Notes under the pieces: generated by a model | The model's database searches: none | What the model was told of the DNA's origin: nothing | Seen by the model: the letters and a program-made list of their open reading frames with translations, nothing else | Part shown: positions 1 to 7,878 of the stretch, piece by piece | Position numbering within the stretch: position 1 is the stretch's first letter | Layout of the letters: every line of letters begins with the position of its first letter | NCBI GenBank assembly: GCA_014860005.1 | Contig: JACZKP010000005.1 | Location: forward strand, 1-26,904 | DNA from: Verrucomicrobiota bacterium | GTDB lineage: Bacteria > Verrucomicrobiota > Verrucomicrobiae > Limisphaerales > UBA11358 | DNA length: 26,904 nucleotides | Direction: 5' to 3' | Made by a program: the position numbers and the translations under genes

Positions 1-413
1 GTAATGATGGTCTCGCCAAGCTTTCCGGCAAGATGCGGGTTGTCCGCCACTGTGATCACTATCGAAGGATCTGCAGGCAGGGTGATATCGCCGCCGTTGT
101 AGCCTTCGTGGAGTACCGGCCGGACGTTGGCACCGCTCACGTCGGGCGAGGTGTCCATGTGTGCTATAAACCCGATGACCGGCGCATCGGCTTTGTCAGA
201 ATTTGAGGGAATAGTGGCCATGACATAACCGTACTCATCCATGGCTGCGTCGGCGAGACCCATTGCTTTCAGTTCCTCAACGAGATCCGCACCGAGGATT
301 TTTTGCTTCGCGGTGCTGGGGAAAGTTTCGGAGGTTTCGTCGGACTGCGTGTCGTAGGTGACGTATTTCAGGAAGCGCTCGACGCAGGTGTACTGATAAT
401 CGGAAGGAATCAT
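1..413 (-). CDS. pepT: Peptidase T (tripeptidase), N-terminal part, runs off the left edge
   Basis: The minus strand reads without a stop from ATG at 413 to the window edge, giving about 137 N-terminal residues. The order of motifs fits peptidase T, a cytoplasmic zinc aminotripeptidase of family M20B: RFLKYVTYDTQSD near the start, then LVEELKAMGL, DEYGYVMATIP, and GFIAHMDTSPDVSG. The His and Asp of AHMD are the expected first metal ligand and the active-site Asp. The start is set by ATG at 413, with GAGG about 10 bases upstream. It lies downstream of the ABC exporter genes on the same strand, 289 bases away, so co-transcription is possible but unproven. Codons such as ATA and a lower G+C than the neighbours hint at a different history. 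The C-terminal catalytic half lies outside the window. Confidence 0.9.
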   Translation of the reverse strand, partial: MIPSDYQYTCVERFLKYVTYDTQSDETSETFPSTAKQKILGADLVEELKAMGLADAAMDEYGYVMATIPSNSDKADAPVIGFIAHMDTSPDVSGANVRPVLHEGYNGGDITLPADPSIVITVADNPHLAGKLGETII

Positions 414-702
414 GATGGCTGCCTCAGGTATTGGAGAAGGAAATTCAATTACTCGGTATCTGGAGAGAATGCTTATGCACTGCTCTGTTGGAGTACGTCA
501 CCGCCAAGGCCCGTACTTCGGCGTTGTGGCAAGATCAATCAGGAAAGATATGAATTTTTAGAAGGAGGCTAAAAATAAATATATGACGATTATATCCTGT
601 ATTCTTGCCGCTGCAATTTCCGATCTCGTCCGATCTCGATATCAGGCGCTGCCCTGGAATTTTCACGTCGGGACAAGTGGCGGTGAGGGTGCCACTACGA
701 TT
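414..702. other. Intergenic stretch between pepT and the ABC permease, AT-richer than its surroundings
   Basis: No convincing gene is visible. The stretch around 541-600 is clearly AT-rich. On the plus strand it carries a full Shine-Dalgarno-like AAGGAGG at 562-568 followed by ATG at 583, but the frame opened there runs antisense into the permease and has no recognisable protein. A weak 6-base stem (AGTGGC/GCCACT, about 671-691) just past the permease stop has no T-run. Confidence 0.4.
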
Positions 703-1968
703 TTACTCGTATCTCAGCGCCTCGATTGGATCGAGGTTCGAAGCCTTCCACGCCGGATATACTCCAAAGACGATTCCGATGATGGTTGTCACAACGACGC
801 CGAGCAGCGCCCAGCCGATAGGCAGTACGGGCGGGATATCAAGCATGAGGGCAAGAATATTGCCGCCTCCCAGCCCCATGATGATTCCAATCACGCCTCC
901 TATCTGGCAGATCACGACAGCCTCGATGAGGAACTGCGTAAGTATGGTTTTTCTTGTTGCGCCGATAGCCTTACGGATGCCGATTTCACGTGTCCGCTCG
1001 GAAACTGAAACGAGCATGATGTTCATGATGCCGATGCCTGCCGCCAGCAACGAAATCGAACTGACCACCACCACACCGATCCGCACCGCAATGGTGAAGG
1101 TGTTGAACTGCTCGATTAGCGAGTCGTTGGAGAATAACTCGAAATCATCCTCCGCGCCGGGCGGCACTTTGCGCGCCACGCGCAGGATGCCGCGCACTTC
1201 CTCCACGCAATCTTCGTAGCTGGCTGCGTCGCGCGCCTGCACCAGAATGCTCAGGCTTACCCACCAACGGCCAAAGCGGTCCAGCGCGGTGGTGATGGGC
1301 ACAATGGCGAAGTTGTCCTGTTCGCCGCCGAGTGAAGCGCCCTTGGGTTCGAGCACACCAATCACAGTGTAATTGATGCCGTTGAGCTTGAGCCGTTCCC
1401 CGACTGCCGAGCCGAAGGGGAAAACTGTCTTTGCCAGCGTGGCGCCGAGCACGCAAACATCACGCGCGTTCTCGACATCGGTTTCTATCAAACCGCGGCC
1501 CTCGGCGACCGTCCAGTTGCGCGCGGGGAAGCTGCCGGGCGTTTCCCCGAGCATCCGCACGTCCGGCGCGGTTTTTTGAAAGCGCGTTTCCACCTGGCCG
1601 CCCCAGAAATTGCCTTCGAGGCCCACGGCACCGGCCAGCGTGGCTTTCTGCACCACCTGCTGGCCGTGTGCGAGCGAGATGTTCTTGCGCCGCCAGTATT
1701 TCTCCCAGTCCTTGGGTCCGCCAAACTGCACTGCGGGCCACTTCTGAATCGCGAACGTGTGGCTGCCCAACTGGCTCATCTCCGTCTCGATGTTGCGTTT
1801 CAACACGCGCATCGCGGTCATCACGACAATGATCGAGAACACGCCAATCAACACGCCCAGCAACGTGAGCGCGGAGCGCAGTTTGTGCGCCGCCAGCGCG
1901 TTCATCGCCATGGCGAAGCTCTCGCGGGCTTCGGCCAGGAACAGGGTTGAGCCGCGTGATTTCATCAT
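703..1968 (-). CDS. MacB/FtsX-type ABC transporter permease (second permease of the cassette)
   Basis: This 421-residue membrane protein has the MacB layout. A transmembrane helix follows an amphipathic start (about residues 28-52, LGVLIGVFSIIVVMTAM). A large periplasmic MacB_PCD domain runs to about residue 285. Three C-terminal helices form the FtsX domain, with the typical VSERTREIGIRKAIGA loop and an ALRYE end. With its partner it should form the transmembrane part of a tripartite-type exporter. Its ATG overlaps the stop of the upstream permease (ATGA at 1965-1968), so the two are translationally coupled. A second ATG lies 3 bases further in. The substrate (macrolide, peptide, lipoprotein or other) cannot be told from sequence. 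Confidence 0.9.
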   Translation of the reverse strand: MMKSRGSTLFLAEARESFAMAMNALAAHKLRSALTLLGVLIGVFSIIVVMTAMRVLKRNIETEMSQLGSHTFAIQKWPAVQFGGPKDWEKYWRRKNISLAHGQQVVQKATLAGAVGLEGNFWGGQVETRFQKTAPDVRMLGETPGSFPARNWTVAEGRGLIETDVENARDVCVLGATLAKTVFPFGSAVGERLKLNGINYTVIGVLEPKGASLGGEQDNFAIVPITTALDRFGRWWVSLSILVQARDAASYEDCVEEVRGILRVARKVPPGAEDDFELFSNDSLIEQFNTFTIAVRIGVVVVSSISLLAAGIGIMNIMLVSVSERTREIGIRKAIGATRKTILTQFLIEAVVICQIGGVIGIIMGLGGGNILALMLDIPPVLPIGWALLGVVVTTIIGIVFGVYPAWKASNLDPIEALRYE

Positions 1969-3194
1969 TCACTCCGCAACGCATCCACCGGATTCATGCG
2001 CGCCGCGCGCCAGGCGGGCAGGAAGCCGGACACCAATCCCGTGACCAGCGCCACCGATAACGCGAGGCCGGCAATTGTCAGTGACATCGTCGCCGGCAGA
2101 AATCGTTGCATGACGAGCGTCAACGGCCACGCAATGGCCAGGGCAATGAGGCCGCCCAGCACGCAGATGCAGCCGGCCTCGGTCAGGAATTGCAGCATAA
2201 TTGTCCGCCGCTTGGCGCCAATCGCCTTGCGAATGCCAATCTCACGCGTTCGTTCCGCCACGGATACGAACATGATGTTCATGATGCCAATCCCGCCGAC
2301 GAACAACGACAATCCGGTGATGAACAGGCCGATGCCCGCAATCGTGCCAGCGACCTTGTTGAACATTTCCACGAATTGATCCTGCTGATTAATGGAGAAG
2401 TCATCGGGTTCGTTCGGCGCGAGGCGGCGCACCCGGCGCATGACGTGGCGCAATTCCTCGCGCGCCTCCTCAAGTTGGACCAGTTCGCGGGCTTTGACCT
2501 GGATGTTCAGGTCCGGATCGTAACGGAATGCCGTGATGAATTGCTGCAACGGAATCATCACGCGATTGTCCAGGCTGAACACGCCCAGGAACGATCCTTG
2601 TTTCTCCAGCACCCCGATGACCTCGAAAGGCTGCGGACCGATCTTGATGCGGTGGCCCAAAGGCGAAGCGTTTTGGAAAAGATTGGTGGCCACGTCGGTG
2701 CCTATGACGCAGACCGGACGGCCGCCTGCGGCATCCGCAGCGGAGAGAAAGCGACCTTCCTGAACCCCGATGCCGCCGGCGTAGGGAAAATCCTCCGTCG
2801 TGCCGACGACGAAGACCGTGCTGGCACTGCGGTTGCGGTATTTGACGGGCAGCATGGCATCGGCGGTGGGCGCGACCGCCGCCGCGAGGGTCAGTTGACG
2901 CGCCAGCGCTTCGGCTTCGGGCAACCGGATGGGCCGGCGCTTCTGCGCTTTCATCCAGTCACCCTCGGTGCGGTTGATCCAGTTGAAACGCTGGACATAG
3001 AACACGTCCGCACCCAGCGTGGATATGCTCTGCAGAAACGCGCGGTTCAATCCCTCGATGGCCGTGCCCATCAGCGTGACGGTGACGATGCCGATGACGA
3101 TGCCCAGCGTGGTCAGGACCGAGCGCATCTTGTTGGCGCGAATGGCGTCCCACGAGATGCCGAAACTTTCGCGGACTTCAGTGAGGAAGTTCAT
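1965..3194 (-). CDS. MacB/FtsX-type ABC transporter permease (first permease of the cassette)
   Basis: The protein has 409 residues from ATG at 3194 and the same plan as its downstream partner: MNFLTEVRESFGISWDAIRANK, a first helix with LGIVIGIVTVTLMG, a periplasmic MacB_PCD domain, then three C-terminal helices with VAERTREIGIRKAIGAKRR and the ending ALRSE. The frame stays open upstream to 3395, but those extra residues come from a hairpin repeat. ATG at 3194 aligns with the normal MacB N-terminus and has a GAAGG about 8 bases upstream, so it is preferred. The two permeases are paralogues and probably assemble as a heterodimer with the ATPase encoded at 3514-4239, though a repeat-filled 319-base gap separates this gene from the ATPase gene. 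Confidence 0.9.
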   Translation of the reverse strand: MNFLTEVRESFGISWDAIRANKMRSVLTTLGIVIGIVTVTLMGTAIEGLNRAFLQSISTLGADVFYVQRFNWINRTEGDWMKAQKRRPIRLPEAEALARQLTLAAAVAPTADAMLPVKYRNRSASTVFVVGTTEDFPYAGGIGVQEGRFLSAADAAGGRPVCVIGTDVATNLFQNASPLGHRIKIGPQPFEVIGVLEKQGSFLGVFSLDNRVMIPLQQFITAFRYDPDLNIQVKARELVQLEEAREELRHVMRRVRRLAPNEPDDFSINQQDQFVEMFNKVAGTIAGIGLFITGLSLFVGGIGIMNIMFVSVAERTREIGIRKAIGAKRRTIMLQFLTEAGCICVLGGLIALAIAWPLTLVMQRFLPATMSLTIAGLALSVALVTGLVSGFLPAWRAARMNPVDALRSE

Positions 3195-3261
3195 GGCGAC
3201 GCCTTCAGGTGCGAAGTTGGTTGGCCCCGCACTGAGAACCGCCTGCTTTGGCGCGTCAGCG

Positions 3262-3339
3262 TCCTGGAGTGCGGCAGCCCTCTGCCGCTCTCGATGGCCC
3301 ACGATGTCCAAAGCGGCAGAGGGCTGCCGCACTCCGGGA
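3262..3339. repeat. Long inverted repeat (28-base arms, 22-base loop)
   Basis: The left arm 3262-3289 and right arm 3312-3339 are reverse complements at 27 of 28 positions. The core reads GAGTGCGGCAGCCCTCTGCC. RNA from either strand would fold into a very stable stem-loop. There is no T-run after it, so it is not a classic terminator. It resembles a REP-like mobile palindrome. A half copy with a similar core lies at 6693-6714 in another intergenic region, which supports a dispersed family. Confidence 0.85.
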
Positions 3340-3410
3340 CCTTGCGGCGGTGCGAATGGTTCATGAAAACTTCCAATGACCCGTTCGGGATGCACTGCGG
3401 CTTCTCGAAC

Positions 3411-3482
3411 CGTAGCCGCCGCCGTGAGGAGGCGGGTGCTTGCTCGCCGGAATGAATCCGCCTCCTCACGTCGGCGGCTACC
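3411..3482. repeat. Second long inverted repeat (25-base arms)
   Basis: The left arm 3411-3435 and right arm 3458-3482 are reverse complements at 23 of 25 positions, with the core GTGAGGAGGCGG / CCGCCTCCTCAC and a 22-base loop. Its sequence differs from the hairpin at 3262-3339, so two distinct palindrome families sit side by side. It lies about 30 bases from the stop of the ATPase gene and could stabilise the 3' end of the message or be a passive insertion. Confidence 0.85.
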
Positions 3483-3513
3483 GGCATGGGCTGGGCAGAA
3501 TCCAATACAGTTT

Positions 3514-4239
3514 TCACGCGCTCAAGCCGGTGGCGGCGGCTGTGGGTTGGAGGCTCGGCGTCACTTGCTCGTCACTCGCGATCAACCCGTCGCGAATGCG
3601 AATAATGCGCCGGGCGTGCCGGGCTACGTCCTCCTCATGCGTCACGACGATAATCGTGTGACCCCGGCGCGAAAGCTCCTCGAACAACGCCATGATTTCC
3701 GTGCCGGTCTTGGAATCCAGATTCCCGGTGGGTTCATCGGCCAGCAAGATGGAAGGTTTGTTCACCAGCGCGCGGGCCACGGCTACGCGCTGACGCTGGC
3801 CGCCGGAAAGCTCGTTGGGCTTGTGATGCACGCGGTCGGCCAGACCCACTTGCGCGAGCGATTCCAGCGCCGTCTGCCGGCGTTCAGTGGCGGGCGCGCC
3901 GGCGTAGATAAGCGGCAGTTCGACGTTGTGCAGCGCGTTGGAGCGCGGCAGCAGGTTGAAGGTCTGAAATACGAAACCGATTTCGCGGTTGCGGACCTCG
4001 GCGAGTTGGTTGTCGTCCATGTCGCTCACGTCCGTGCCGTTGAGTTCGTAACGGCCGGAAGTGGCCGTGTCGAGGCAGCCGACCACATTCATGAGCGTGG
4101 ATTTGCCCGAACCGGACGGGCCCATGATGGCCACGTATTCGCCGCGCTGGATTTCGAGCGAGACGTCGCGCAACGCGTGGATCGTTTCCGCCCCCATCTG
4201 ATAGCGGCGCGAAATGTTCTGGAGGCGGATGAGGCTCAT
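3514..4239 (-). CDS. ABC transporter ATP-binding protein, MacB/LolD type
   Basis: The 241-residue cytoplasmic ATPase has all the expected motifs: Walker [10 protein letters not shown] (40-48), Q-loop Gln92, signature LSGGQRQR (144-151), Walker [13 protein letters not shown] (164-175) and the switch His201 in VVTHEED. It would power the two permeases encoded at 703-1968 and 1965-3194. The frame is open upstream to 4317, but [13 protein letters not shown] at 4239 is the normal family start. No good Shine-Dalgarno sequence is visible before it. The tail ([19 protein letters not shown]) is a short nonconserved extension. Gene order, fusion protein-ATPase-permease-permease, is standard for MacAB-like exporters split into separate ATPase and permease genes. 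Confidence 0.93.
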   Translation of the reverse strand: MSLIRLQNISRRYQMGAETIHALRDVSLEIQRGEYVAIMGPSGSGKSTLMNVVGCLDTATSGRYELNGTDVSDMDDNQLAEVRNREIGFVFQTFNLLPRSNALHNVELPLIYAGAPATERRQTALESLAQVGLADRVHHKPNELSGGQRQRVAVARALVNKPSILLADEPTGNLDSKTGTEIMALFEELSRRGHTIIVVTHEEDVARHARRIIRIRDGLIASDEQVTPSLQPTAAATGLSA

Positions 4240-4399
4240 GAAAGGAAATCCGAAGGTCGGAATCCGAATGCCGCACGAAAACCCAATGCCAAAGCCAAAG
4301 GACGCGCTTCGCGACAAGCAATGCGTAACCGCAGATTCAGAGTTCTGAAATCGCTCATCCTTAGGATTTCGGAATTGGATGCTCGGCCTTCGTCACGGA
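4240..4399. repeat. Low-complexity relic with repeated 'ATCCGAA'-like units
   Basis: The gap between the fusion protein and ATPase genes contains imperfect repeats of a short unit on both strands (AAATCCGAAGG, GGAATCCGAATG, and later GGATTTCGGAATTGG near 4365-4380). It encodes no recognisable protein and holds no clear promoter. Degenerate TCCGAA/TTCGGA tracts upstream of genes look like a short-unit repeat family. This is a weak call from visual inspection. Confidence 0.35.
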
Positions 4400-5734
4400 T
4401 CATTTCTTCTCCTTCGGGTTGTCCCTTTCCGGCGTGCCCTTCCGAACCCGTTTGCCATCCTCAAGTTCGCGGCTGATGGCTTTGTAGCCGCCGGAAACAA
4501 CCTCCTGCCCTTCCGCCAGTCCCTCGGTGATTTCCCAGTAACTGTCATCGCTGATGCCGATCTTGACCGGCACCATCTTCGCCTGATCGCCTTCAACGAC
4601 GAAAACCACCTCCACAGACTGAGGTGTCTCCTTCGACTTTCTATCCGCCCGATCAGAGTTGGTGGAGGTTGTTTCAGCGGGACCATTACCGGCCGCGGAA
4701 TTCGTGTCGCCGGAGTTGGCGGCCGGTTTTGGTTTTGCCTTTTCCTTGGGTAGCCGCGCCGTGACGCTGGCGAAGGGCACGCTGAGCACGTTGGTGCGGT
4801 ACCGGGTTTCAATTTCCGTGCTGACGGACATGCCGGGGCGGAATTGCTCCTTTTCATTCACGCGAATCTTGACCTCGAACTTGGTGGCTTCCTGGCTCTG
4901 GCCACCGCCGAAGCCCGCGCCCTTCGAGGAGTTCGCAATTTCCGTGACCACGCCGGTGAATTTCCGGTCCTTGAAGGCATCCACTTCCAGCCGCGCTTTC
5001 TGCCCCGGCGCAATCAACACCACGTCGCTCTCGCCAATGTCCACGCGCGCCTCCATCTCGTTCAGGTCCGCAATGATCATGACCTCGGTGCCGGCCATCG
5101 TGGCGGTGCCGACGACGCGTTCCCCGACCTGGGAGTTGAGCTTGCTGATCGTGCCGGTGAGCGGCGAGACGATGGTGGTCTTGGCCAGTTCCTCCTCGGC
5201 GCGGGCCAGCGAGGCGCTGGACATTTCGACCTGATGCTTGGCACTGGTGGCCTGCGCCCGGGCCACTTCGCAGGCCGTGCGCGCTTCCGTGAACACGGAT
5301 TCCGAAATGAGCCGGTTGCGAAACATTTCCTCGTGGCGCTTCAACTCGGCTTCGGCGCGTTCGAGATTGGCCTGCGCCACCGCCTGGCCCGCGAGCGAGG
5401 AATTGTAGGCGGCCCGGGCCTGGTTGCGGTTGGCCGTGTAAAAATCAGGTTTGATCTTGAGAATCAGATCGCCCTTCTGCACCGGCTGGCCTTCCTTCAC
5501 CGGCAACGCAGTGATTTCGCCGCTGACCTCGGGGCTGATCTTGACCTGGAGGACCGGTTGAATGCGGCCATTGGCGACCACGATTTCTGTGAGGTTGCGG
5601 CGCGTGACCTTCTCGGCCTGAACCGTGATGACGACCTCACGCTTCCGAAACACGGTCATCAATGTCAACCCGATCAACGTCAGGCCAATGACCGTGAAAA
5701 CGATGATTTTTCGGCGCTTCTTTGGATTTGGCAT
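4400..5734 (-). CDS. HlyD/MacA-family periplasmic membrane fusion protein
   Basis: The 444-residue protein has an N-terminal membrane anchor (about residues 9-27, KIIVFTVIGLTLIGLTLMTV). A barrel-sandwich/lipoyl half-motif follows (ISPEVSGEITALPVKEGQPV), then a long alpha-helical hairpin rich in Ala, Glu and Arg (about 100-180), the second lipoyl half (TIVSPLTGTISKLNSQVGERV), and beta-barrel and membrane-proximal domains. Between about 330 and 385 there is a charged, low-complexity Lys/Pro/Asn/Ser linker absent from typical MacA. The C-terminus is also highly charged. It is the adaptor that links the inner-membrane ABC pump to an outer-membrane channel; no TolC-like gene is in the window. A good ribosome site (GAAGGTAG) precedes ATG at 5734. 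It is first in the minus-strand exporter cassette. Confidence 0.92.
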   Translation of the reverse strand: MPNPKKRRKIIVFTVIGLTLIGLTLMTVFRKREVVITVQAEKVTRRNLTEIVVANGRIQPVLQVKISPEVSGEITALPVKEGQPVQKGDLILKIKPDFYTANRNQARAAYNSSLAGQAVAQANLERAEAELKRHEEMFRNRLISESVFTEARTACEVARAQATSAKHQVEMSSASLARAEEELAKTTIVSPLTGTISKLNSQVGERVVGTATMAGTEVMIIADLNEMEARVDIGESDVVLIAPGQKARLEVDAFKDRKFTGVVTEIANSSKGAGFGGGQSQEATKFEVKIRVNEKEQFRPGMSVSTEIETRYRTNVLSVPFASVTARLPKEKAKPKPAANSGDTNSAAGNGPAETTSTNSDRADRKSKETPQSVEVVFVVEGDQAKMVPVKIGISDDSYWEITEGLAEGQEVVSGGYKAISRELEDGKRVRKGTPERDNPKEKK

Positions 5735-5845
5735 TGTTCTACCTTCAGTTAAGACACGACAGCCGCCCGAATGTTTCGTTTAACTTTCGTAACGCTGCCG
5801 AAATGAGTATAGCAAAAGTGCGCTTCATCCCAGGCCCACCGCCAG

Positions 5846-6655
5846 CTAACCTCCGAGTCTGGTGGCGAACACGGACAATGTCCCCAGCGCAAAGGACATC
5901 AGCAGCCAGAAGACAATCAACGGCAGGAGCGCGCGAACGAAAGGCGCACCCGCCAGCCGCGCCAGCCCCGAGGCCATCACCCCCACCTGCCACACGTCAA
6001 ACAAGTTCACCATGGCGAGCAGCATGTGAGTAACGTTCTTTTCGTCAAACTCCCCCACCGTGAGCGCGAGGCTGGGCGACGCGGCTGGATTGCTGAAATT
6101 CACCCGCAGCAGCAGTGCCACGATGGCGCCCAGCACACTGATCATTCCAGCCAGACCGGCCACTTCCGTGGCTTTCATGTATCCGATAGGCGCCTGCAGC
6201 AGCCAACGCCCAATCAACCACAGCACCAGTGCCCAGAAGAAGATGCGGGCAAAGCTGTAGAAAACCACGCCCATCGAGCCGAACACCTTTTGGAGGTTCG
6301 CCCCAAAAAGCTTTTCCATCGCCGCAATCTGTTGGTCCGCCTGCTCCCGTGTCAACTTGCCCGCCTGAATCAACTCCTCGAACTTCTTCTCCATCGCCTG
6401 TTCCTGCTTTTCGCGGATTTGTTGTTGGATGGCTGGCTGGCTCAGCACGATCACCACCGAAACGATTCCCACCGCGCAGGCAATCAAAGCCGGCACCAGC
6501 CAGTTGCCGACGGACGGACGCGTGGTTCTGACCTCTTCAAAAACATCGCCTGGAATGGCGAAGATGTTCAGCAGGCGCGCCCCAAGCGACATGGTAGGCT
6601 CTTTGAGCGTCTCCGGGGGCGGTGGCGTTTCCAAGATTGGTGGAGGCTGATCCAT
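5846..6655 (-). CDS. Yip1-domain-like multi-pass membrane protein
   Basis: The 269-residue protein begins with a proline-rich cytoplasmic segment (MDQPPPILETPPPPETLKEP). It then has SLGARLLNIFAIPGDVFEEV, the usual entry to bacterial Yip1 proteins, followed by about five membrane helices. Between helix 1 and 2 is a charged helical stretch (about 78-110, rich in Gln, Glu and Lys), probably a short coiled coil. The end FALGTLSVFATRLGG closes the last helix. Function in bacteria is unknown. A TTG 15 bases upstream is possible, but ATG at 6655 is preferred. It lies 111 bases upstream of the fusion protein gene on the same strand, so it might be expressed with the exporter. Confidence 0.75.
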   Translation of the reverse strand: MDQPPPILETPPPPETLKEPTMSLGARLLNIFAIPGDVFEEVRTTRPSVGNWLVPALIACAVGIVSVVIVLSQPAIQQQIREKQEQAMEKKFEELIQAGKLTREQADQQIAAMEKLFGANLQKVFGSMGVVFYSFARIFFWALVLWLIGRWLLQAPIGYMKATEVAGLAGMISVLGAIVALLLRVNFSNPAASPSLALTVGEFDEKNVTHMLLAMVNLFDVWQVGVMASGLARLAGAPFVRALLPLIVFWLLMSFALGTLSVFATRLGG

Positions 6656-6692
6656 TTTATTGACGCACAAGTTTGCCGCGTTGGCTGACTCG

Positions 6693-6714
6693 CAGAGTGC
6701 GGCAACTCTGCCGG
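6693..6714. repeat. Half copy of the GAGTGCGGCA palindrome family
   Basis: The sequence around CAGAGTGCGGCAACTCTGCC matches one arm of the hairpin at 3262-3339, with a short divergent centre, and itself can form a small stem (CAGAGT...ACTCTG). It sits in the gap between the Yip1-like and thioredoxin genes and supports a dispersed repeat family. Confidence 0.5.
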
Positions 6715-6765
6715 GTTGTCCAGCAGTGAGAGCGATGACGATCAGAATGGTTTCCCGGCTGACCG

Positions 6766-7563
6766 TTACCGTTCGGTGTCTTCCTCAGACGTCTCCTCCA
6801 CAGGCTGCGGCAGGGTCAAAGCCTCGCCCTCAAAATCTTCCGCCAGCGCATGCGACTTCAACACCTCAAGATCATGGTAACCCACCAGCACGCTCTGGAT
6901 CACACCGTTTCGGTCTATGAAAAACGTGGTCGGAATCGAGCGCACGGCATTGTAGGGCGCGGGCAGATCGTCTGCCGAGGCGATGGGATAATTGATGCCC
7001 TTCTTCTTCACGAACGACTTGAGCGTGTTCTCATCCTCGGAACTGATGCCCACGAGGACCAGTTCGTCGGCAGAATTCTCGGAGCGCAGTTTGATGAAAT
7101 GCGGAATCTCCATCACGCACGGCGGACACCATGTGGCCCAGAAATCCAGCACCACCCGTTTGCCCTTCAACGCGCTAAGTTGAATTGTCTGACCGTCCAG
7201 CGTGGTCACGGAGAAATCCGGAGCGAAAACTCCCTGCCATTCGGCGAATTCGGTCTGGTCCGGGCCCCAATTCCCGCTGCCCAGTTCTTCCATCACTTTC
7301 TTTGCGATCGGCACATAGGCCGCCACCAGTGCCACGCTCACCACGATGCCGAGCACGGAAAGGATCACCCCGGCCCAAGCCATGCCATTGCGCCCCTGGC
7401 GACGCATGAAATGCGCGATGCCGAGAATGAGACCGACCAGCCCAAACACGGCGCCGATGACGAGGACACTCGAAAGAAGGGCAATGATCCCGAGCACCAG
7501 GCTGGCGACTGCCAGACCGAGCCGGGGTGACGTTGAGGCGACGGGCGCAAGTGGTGGATTCAT
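6766..7563 (-). CDS. Membrane-anchored TlpA/ResA-like thioredoxin with N-terminal DUF4190-like helices
   Basis: This 265-residue protein is a fusion. Residues about 15-85 hold two hydrophobic helices separated by a short loop (LGIAHFMRRQGRNGMAWAG), which is the DUF4190 pattern. Residues about 112-240 form a thioredoxin fold of the AhpC-TSA/Redoxin class with APDFSVTTLDG, FWATWCPPCVMEIP (Cys146 and Cys149) and the cis-proline loop SIPTTFFIDRNG. The acidic tail ends ETSEEDTER. The CxxC motif and membrane anchor suggest a thiol-disulfide reductant facing the periplasm, as in cytochrome maturation or oxidative defence. ATG at 7563 is preceded by GAGAAG. It is the last protein gene on the minus strand before tRNA-Gln. 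Confidence 0.87.
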   Translation of the reverse strand: MNPPLAPVASTSPRLGLAVASLVLGIIALLSSVLVIGAVFGLVGLILGIAHFMRRQGRNGMAWAGVILSVLGIVVSVALVAAYVPIAKKVMEELGSGNWGPDQTEFAEWQGVFAPDFSVTTLDGQTIQLSALKGKRVVLDFWATWCPPCVMEIPHFIKLRSENSADELVLVGISSEDENTLKSFVKKKGINYPIASADDLPAPYNAVRSIPTTFFIDRNGVIQSVLVGYHDLEVLKSHALAEDFEGEALTLPQPVEETSEEDTER

Positions 7564-7604
7564 GATTATCTTCTCGGTTCAGCAATGGTTATTGTTCACC
7601 CCAC

Positions 7605-7656
7605 GATTCACGACCTCCACGCCGAGGATGTCGCTGGCAGTTGCGACGCGTGAATC
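7605..7656. other. Nested inverted repeat between tRNA-Gln and the thioredoxin gene
   Basis: A perfect 8-base inverted repeat (GATTCACG at 7605-7612, CGTGAATC at 7649-7656) encloses a second 5-base stem (GTCGC at 7630-7634, GCGAC at 7643-7647). It could fold in RNA from either strand. With no T-run, it may be an mRNA leader structure of the thioredoxin gene, a tRNA 3' processing/termination signal, or chance. Confidence 0.35.
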
Positions 7657-7682
7657 ATCAACCCTGAAACTCAACTACGCCG

Positions 7683-7756
7683 TGGCTGTCCGGCATGGAT
7701 TTGAACCATGACAAAGGGCTCCAAAAACCCTTGTGCTACCATTACACCACCGGACA
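7683..7756 (-). tRNA. tRNA-Gln (anticodon TTG)
   Basis: The minus strand folds into a complete 74-base cloverleaf. The acceptor stem TGTCCGG/CCGGACA pairs fully. The D arm is GTGTAATGGTAGCAC. The anticodon stem AGGGT/GCCCT surrounds loop TTTTGGA with anticodon TTG at 7722-7724. The T arm CATGG/CCATG has loop TTCAAAT. The discriminator G and a genomically encoded CCA complete the 3' end. The U1-A72 pair and G73 are typical of tRNA-Gln. The T loop has A where most tRNAs have G (TTCAAAT rather than TTCGAAT). Confidence 0.95.
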
Positions 7757-7774
7757 AAACAGCAACCGTTCCAA

Positions 7775-7803
7775 CATATAAACTGCGAAGGCCGGACTGT
7801 CAG
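7775..7803 (-). promoter_or_regulatory. Sigma70-like promoter for tRNA-Gln
   Basis: On the minus strand, CTGACA (7803-7798; one mismatch from TTGACA) and TATATG (7780-7775; four of six matches to TATAAT) are separated by exactly 17 bases. The tRNA 5' end is 18 bases beyond the -10 box, leaving a leader of roughly 12 bases. Position and spacing fit, although it is only a sequence match. Confidence 0.5.
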
Positions 7804-7878
7804 TGAAATTCTGGTGTAATCTCCCCCCAGACGCCACGGGCAGTTTCGCCTTGTCTTTGGCCGGGCTGGCCGCGCGTA

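Larger units (their letters stand above)
3195..3513. other. 319-base repeat-filled gap inside the ABC exporter cassette
   Basis: No gene is supported here. Two unrelated long hairpins occupy most of the space (3262-3339 and 3411-3482, listed separately). The rest shows no promoter or T-run terminator that I could recognise. The open frames crossing it are by-products of the palindromes. Confidence 0.6.

Noticed and set aside
583..1008. A 141-codon plus-strand frame with an AAGGAGG site upstream
   Set aside because: The ribosome-site spacing is long (14 bases), most of the frame is antisense to the permease C-terminus, and the protein shows no domain.
3195..3395. N-terminal extension of the first permease to 3395
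   Set aside because: The added 67 residues are encoded by the palindromic repeat and precede the normal MacB start.
2106..3455. A 449-codon plus-strand open frame
   Set aside because: It is antisense to the permease gene and extends into the hairpins. Its composition (His, Asp, Arg-rich) is typical of a shadow frame.
4240..4317. N-terminal extension of the ATPase to 4317
   Set aside because: The extra 26 residues (Phe/Gly/Ile-rich) come from a low-complexity tract; the family start is [13 protein letters not shown].
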